From a virus: a stretch of DNA of 32,967 nt. Positions within the stretch are counted from its first letter, which is position 1; each line of letters begins with the position of its first letter. Shown here in pieces: positions 29,646 to 32,967 of the stretch. Under the pieces are notes generated by a model. That model did no database searches. It saw only the letters and a program-made list of their open reading frames with translations, and was not told the DNA's origin. Position numbers and translations under genes: made by a program. The stretch spans positions 1 to 32,967 of the IMG/VR virus record IMGVR_UViG_3300031673_000290. One strand, 5' to 3'.

Positions 29646-32600
29646 ATGAATATTTGGGAATTTTTAGATGTTAAAGAAGAAAAAAAAGAACAAAAAGTAG
29701 ACAAACAGGTTTCAGGTGGGGGTGGTAGTGCAGGAGCATTAACCGAAGAGAAAGAAGAAGAAAATCCATTAGATGTCTTGAATGAATCTATCGAAAAGAA
29801 CTACAAGGAATATCTTAAACTTGAAAAAACTCTTACCGAATTTGACACTACTTTATCTGAAATACCTCTCGCTATACAACCTACTATCATCGCTAATTAT
29901 AATAAAGGAGTTAATAAGTTTAATTCCTTAATTAATACATTACAAACAGACATCGGCAAAAGAGATCAGATTATGTCTCTTCAAAAACAAGAATTTGAAA
30001 AAGAGAAACTTGCAACCGAACAAAAGATGAGTCCACTTACCCAAAATCTTTTAAGTGGACGTGTTTCTAAAGCAAAAGAAAGTGATATAAAAGACATAGC
30101 TGATGCCTTTAAATTGGGTGGAAGTAGAATTATACAACAAAGCAAAGATTATTTTACAAGTGCTTTACCTAATATGATTTTTGCACCCCTCAAATCTAAT
30201 CAATTATATGGAGTAAATATAACTGACGAACAAAAAGAGAAAATAAATGCTGATAATAAAAAGAAGTTAGAAAAATATGATGGAGCATACCTCAGAAGTC
30301 AAGAAAATTATTACAAATGGTTAGAAGATAACCCTCAATTACAACCCCGTAAAGAATGGGCAGAGGGAGTTATCGCAAGTGTTAAGAAAGACCCCTGGAT
30401 TCTAACTGATCCTGCTTATTGGGGTTATGTAGCGGCAGATAGTGCAGCTTTTACTATAGGTGTAATGGGAACTGCTTACGGTGTTACCGCTGCAACGGGT
30501 AATCCCTTACTTGGTATGGCAGCAGGTGTAGTTGTAGCAACGCCCATGCAAACTCAAGACCTTTATGAAGATTTAATCGCAAGTGGTGCAACCCCTGAAC
30601 AGGCAGCGAGATTATCTGCTCCCGTTGGTGCATTAATTGCTTCTGTCGAAGTCATGGGAGATTTACCTATTCTTGCTTCTATATCTAAACCATTTAAAAA
30701 AATGTTATTTGGAAAGGTAAAAAAGACGGTAGCAAATAAAGTAGCTGCTTATTTACTTAAAAATCCTATCACAACTTTCGCTACGATTGAAGCATCGGAA
30801 ACATTGGAAGAGATAGTACAGGCTGGTCTTCAAGATGCCTGTGTTATGACTGTAGATGAAAATAGAAAATTCTTAGGAGATTTAGCGGAAATTGCAGTAG
30901 CGACCCCCATGGCAACTCTTCCTTTTGCATTATTCGGAGTAAGTGCGGATATAAACACACAGAATAAAGTAAAAGCTCAAGTCAAGACTCAAATAGACAA
31001 ACTCATAAATGATAGAAATTTCAGAGATGCTGTAAGAATACAATTAGAAGAACAGGGTTTTATTCCAAGAATGGAAGCAGAAGCTTTCGCTTATAAAGCA
31101 GAAGAAGAACCTACACCTAAAGTAGAACCCAAAGAACCTTCTGAAATTGAGTTTATAGAGAATATAAAGAAAGATTTAGAAAGACGTGCAGAAAAAATAG
31201 AACAACCTCATTTAGATGAATTAAATAAAATTAATAAGCAATTATTAAATATTAATGTAGTAATTGACCAAGGTGTATGGTTTGAAAGTCAAAACAAGGC
31301 AACCCCAAAAGATATAGCACTTATGAAGGAAGAATTGCCTAAAGTAGAAAAAAAGAAATTAGATATTGAAAATCAACTAAAAGAAATTGAAAAAGAAAAT
31401 AAAAAATATAATAAGGAACAAATATCTAAAGTAAAAGAAGAACTAAAGACAAAACCCAAACCCCCCACCACACTAGAAGAACTCGAAGCTAAACGTGAGG
31501 TTTTACGTGAACATGGAGTGAAAGAGGAATTACTTACTGATGAATTTGTTAAGAAAGCCAAGATTACTGAACTACCCAAAGCTGATGTTACACAAGAAAC
31601 TGTAAGTGAAAAAACTATTAAGAAATTAGAAGCATTAATTGGTAAAGAAACTACACCAAAAGAAGTATTGAAGAAAATTGAAGAGAAGATTGCACCGAAA
31701 GAGGAATTGAAGGCAGAAGTTAAAGAACCAATAATAACGGGGACATTAGAAGGATTAAAAAATGCTATTAAAAATGCTGATGATATACTTGCAGATAAAA
31801 AAAATCTCAATGTTCCACGAATAGAAGCTGCTATAGAATATTTAAAGGATAGTATAGTTAATGTTGCACCTACACCAAAACTTATTGGAAGTTATACATA
31901 TACTTTATCCGCATTAGAAGACGCTAAAGATAAATTATTAGTATTAGAAGAAGGGAAAATAAAAACAAAGCCCAAAGAACCTACTGTACCCAAAGAGCTT
32001 GAAGGGCTGGTAGAGGAAGCGAAACCAAACGTTATATATAGCGGAGAAGGTGTGTCTTTATTAACTGACAAAGATAAAAAACTTATCCCTGAAAAAAGTT
32101 TACCAAAAAGTATTGTTTTTCGTGGAGTGAATAGTCGTGAATTTTCTAATATTATAGAAACAGGGAAAATTGAATCTGCACAAGAATATAACTTAACAGG
32201 GGAAGAAGGAAGAACACTATTTGCTGATAATTATGAAACAGCGAAACATTATGCAAGTGGATTTTTACCAAGTAAATATCGTGATGAGTTCTTTAAACAA
32301 GGAGAAATTAATTATGTCTTAGAAATTATAAATAGTCCAGAGACAGGATTAGGGAAAAACAAAGAGAAATTGCACGACCCTACATCAAGAAATCTTAGTA
32401 GTGATTATGCAACAACAGAAGATATTTCAATAAACAACATAAAATCAATCACTGAATTAAAAGCAGATTCAGAAGGGAATGTAGTTGAACGTAAATTGCC
32501 ATTACCTGAAATAGAAGCAATATTAGGTTCTTCGTATAAACCGATTACAGAGGAGGCAAAAGAATATAAAATACGTCTCCTTAAAGATAAAAAAGGAAAA

Positions 32601-32967
32601 ATCTGGTATGAAGAACTTGGAGATAAAGGCGAACCAACTGGATTATTTAGAAATAGTGATGGGGATGGTATAAATTATAATAGAATGTTGCCAGAACAAA
32701 TAGAGAGAACATTTGAAAAAGGTATGAAAACTGTAACTATTGCCACCCAAGCAACTACCGAAAAAGCGAAGGTTGAAAAGGTTTCTCCTGCGAAACAAGT
32801 AGAAGAACCACCCAAAGAAGTGGCATTAGAAGAAGAACCTGAATTTCCCAAAGATGTGAAGATTAAAGATGTCTACACCGAAGGAGAAGAATTAACTCCT
32901 AAACAAGTAAAGGGTAAAGTCAGAGAAGTTACAGGACAGACCAAAGGCGAGAAGATAGAACTTTACG
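29646..32967 (+). CDS. giant virion protein (partial), ADP-ribosyltransferase/polyvalent-like domain
   Basis: The ATG directly follows the previous stop; the frame is open for 1107 codons to the window end with no stop, so the gene continues outside. Residues 1-150 are charged helices. About 255-340 and 405-435 are Ala/Gly-rich hydrophobic stretches (AAFTIGVMGTAYGVTAATG) that could insert in a membrane. Charged, Pro/Lys/Glu-rich linkers (EEEPTPKVEPKEP) separate domains. Around residues 820-960, KSIVFRGVNSREFSNIIETG (Arg826), then EEGRTLFADNYETAKHYASG, then YVLEII look like a mono-ADP-ribosyltransferase-like domain of the kind found in phage polyvalent proteins. Likely injected with DNA. Enzyme activity is unproven. 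Confidence 0.7.
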   Translation, partial: MNIWEFLDVKEEKKEQKVDKQVSGGGGSAGALTEEKEEENPLDVLNESIEKNYKEYLKLEKTLTEFDTTLSEIPLAIQPTIIANYNKGVNKFNSLINTLQTDIGKRDQIMSLQKQEFEKEKLATEQKMSPLTQNLLSGRVSKAKESDIKDIADAFKLGGSRIIQQSKDYFTSALPNMIFAPLKSNQLYGVNITDEQKEKINADNKKKLEKYDGAYLRSQENYYKWLEDNPQLQPRKEWAEGVIASVKKDPWILTDPAYWGYVAADSAAFTIGVMGTAYGVTAATGNPLLGMAAGVVVATPMQTQDLYEDLIASGATPEQAARLSAPVGALIASVEVMGDLPILASISKPFKKMLFGKVKKTVANKVAAYLLKNPITTFATIEASETLEEIVQAGLQDACVMTVDENRKFLGDLAEIAVATPMATLPFALFGVSADINTQNKVKAQVKTQIDKLINDRNFRDAVRIQLEEQGFIPRMEAEAFAYKAEEEPTPKVEPKEPSEIEFIENIKKDLERRAEKIEQPHLDELNKINKQLLNINVVIDQGVWFESQNKATPKDIALMKEELPKVEKKKLDIENQLKEIEKENKKYNKEQISKVKEELKTKPKPPTTLEELEAKREVLREHGVKEELLTDEFVKKAKITELPKADVTQETVSEKTIKKLEALIGKETTPKEVLKKIEEKIAPKEELKAEVKEPIITGTLEGLKNAIKNADDILADKKNLNVPRIEAAIEYLKDSIVNVAPTPKLIGSYTYTLSALEDAKDKLLVLEEGKIKTKPKEPTVPKELEGLVEEAKPNVIYSGEGVSLLTDKDKKLIPEKSLPKSIVFRGVNSREFSNIIETGKIESAQEYNLTGEEGRTLFADNYETAKHYASGFLPSKYRDEFFKQGEINYVLEIINSPETGLGKNKEKLHDPTSRNLSSDYATTEDISINNIKSITELKADSEGNVVERKLPLPEIEAILGSSYKPITEEAKEYKIRLLKDKKGKIWYEELGDKGEPTGLFRNSDGDGINYNRMLPEQIERTFEKGMKTVTIATQATTEKAKVEKVSPAKQVEEPPKEVALEEEPEFPKDVKIKDVYTEGEELTPKQVKGKVREVTGQTKGEKIELY
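32781..32796. repeat. dispersed GTTTC/GAAAC palindrome, copy 7 (intragenic)
   Basis: GTTTCTCCTGCGAAAC, 16 nt, inside the giant gene, encoding part of VSPAKQ. It is the exact reverse complement of copy 2, more than 31 kb away. Confidence 0.7.

Noticed and set aside
31373-31810. Leftward 145-residue Ser/Phe-rich open frame
   Set aside because: Antisense shadow of the Lys/Glu-rich giant gene; no ribosome site and biased composition.
1-32967. CRISPR array, integrase or attachment site
   Set aside because: No regularly spaced direct repeats, no recombinase gene and no tRNA-end duplication are visible in the window.

Overview
The window is a contiguous piece of an AT-rich, lysine-rich double-stranded DNA bacteriophage genome, cut at both ends inside genes. 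The host looks bacterial: strong AGGAGG-type ribosome binding sites, sigma70-type promoters with 17-bp spacers, and two lipobox signal peptides. The portal, scaffold, coat, adaptor and internal-virion order without a tape-measure gene points to a short-tailed, P22-like (podovirus) virion. The host genus cannot be read from the sequence. No integrase or repressor is visible.

Left arm (1-7327, + strand): a tightly overlapping operon for DNA and RNA metabolism. It holds the tail of a PD-(D/E)XK nuclease, an OB-fold ssDNA-binding-like protein, an MT-A70 adenine methyltransferase, a small HTH protein, an RNA ligase, an HNH nuclease, a C5-cytosine-methyltransferase-like protein and many small coiled-coil, Cys-rich or membrane proteins. 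It meets a convergent block at a hairpin terminator near 7332-7353.

Leftward block (7352-9335, - strand): nine small proteins of 24-97 residues, read from a consensus promoter (9368-9396). Several gaps carry the same hairpin-plus-TACTAT-plus-ribosome-site cassette. At 9400-9477 this promoter faces a rightward promoter across a pair of palindromic operators (TTGCTATTAGCAA type).

Middle (9485-16337, + strand): a terminase-small-subunit candidate, small membrane proteins, an ImmA/IrrE-like metallopeptidase, a zinc-ribbon protein, a 102-nt tRNA-like RNA with tmRNA end signatures, a tRNA-Trp, structured intergenic DNA, the terminase large subunit (with an apparent +1 frame disruption at its start), and a repeat-rich HNH nuclease with its own promoter. 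Then comes an operator-promoter-driven unit holding two small ORFs (one with no canonical start codon) and a ~300-nt strongly structured RNA ending in a strong terminator placed directly before the portal gene.

Right arm (16347-32967, + strand): portal, scaffold, coat, head/tail accessory proteins, adaptor, a lipoprotein with a transglutaminase-like Cys-His pair, a gp10-like tail protein, a tail-fibre-like protein with FN3-like repeats, a GNAT-like protein, two internal-virion-like proteins and the first 1107 codons of a giant virion protein with a candidate ADP-ribosyltransferase-like/polyvalent domain. One lipoprotein gene (24631-25104) lies backwards in this operon with its own promoter, as a moron would. 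Hairpins sit in most gaps of the structural operon.

The points most worth following are the mini-tmRNA-like RNA, the structured RNA between terminase and portal, the shared operator at three promoters, and a dispersed GTTTC...GAAAC palindrome that lies just upstream of ribosome binding sites in three places and inside genes in four others.
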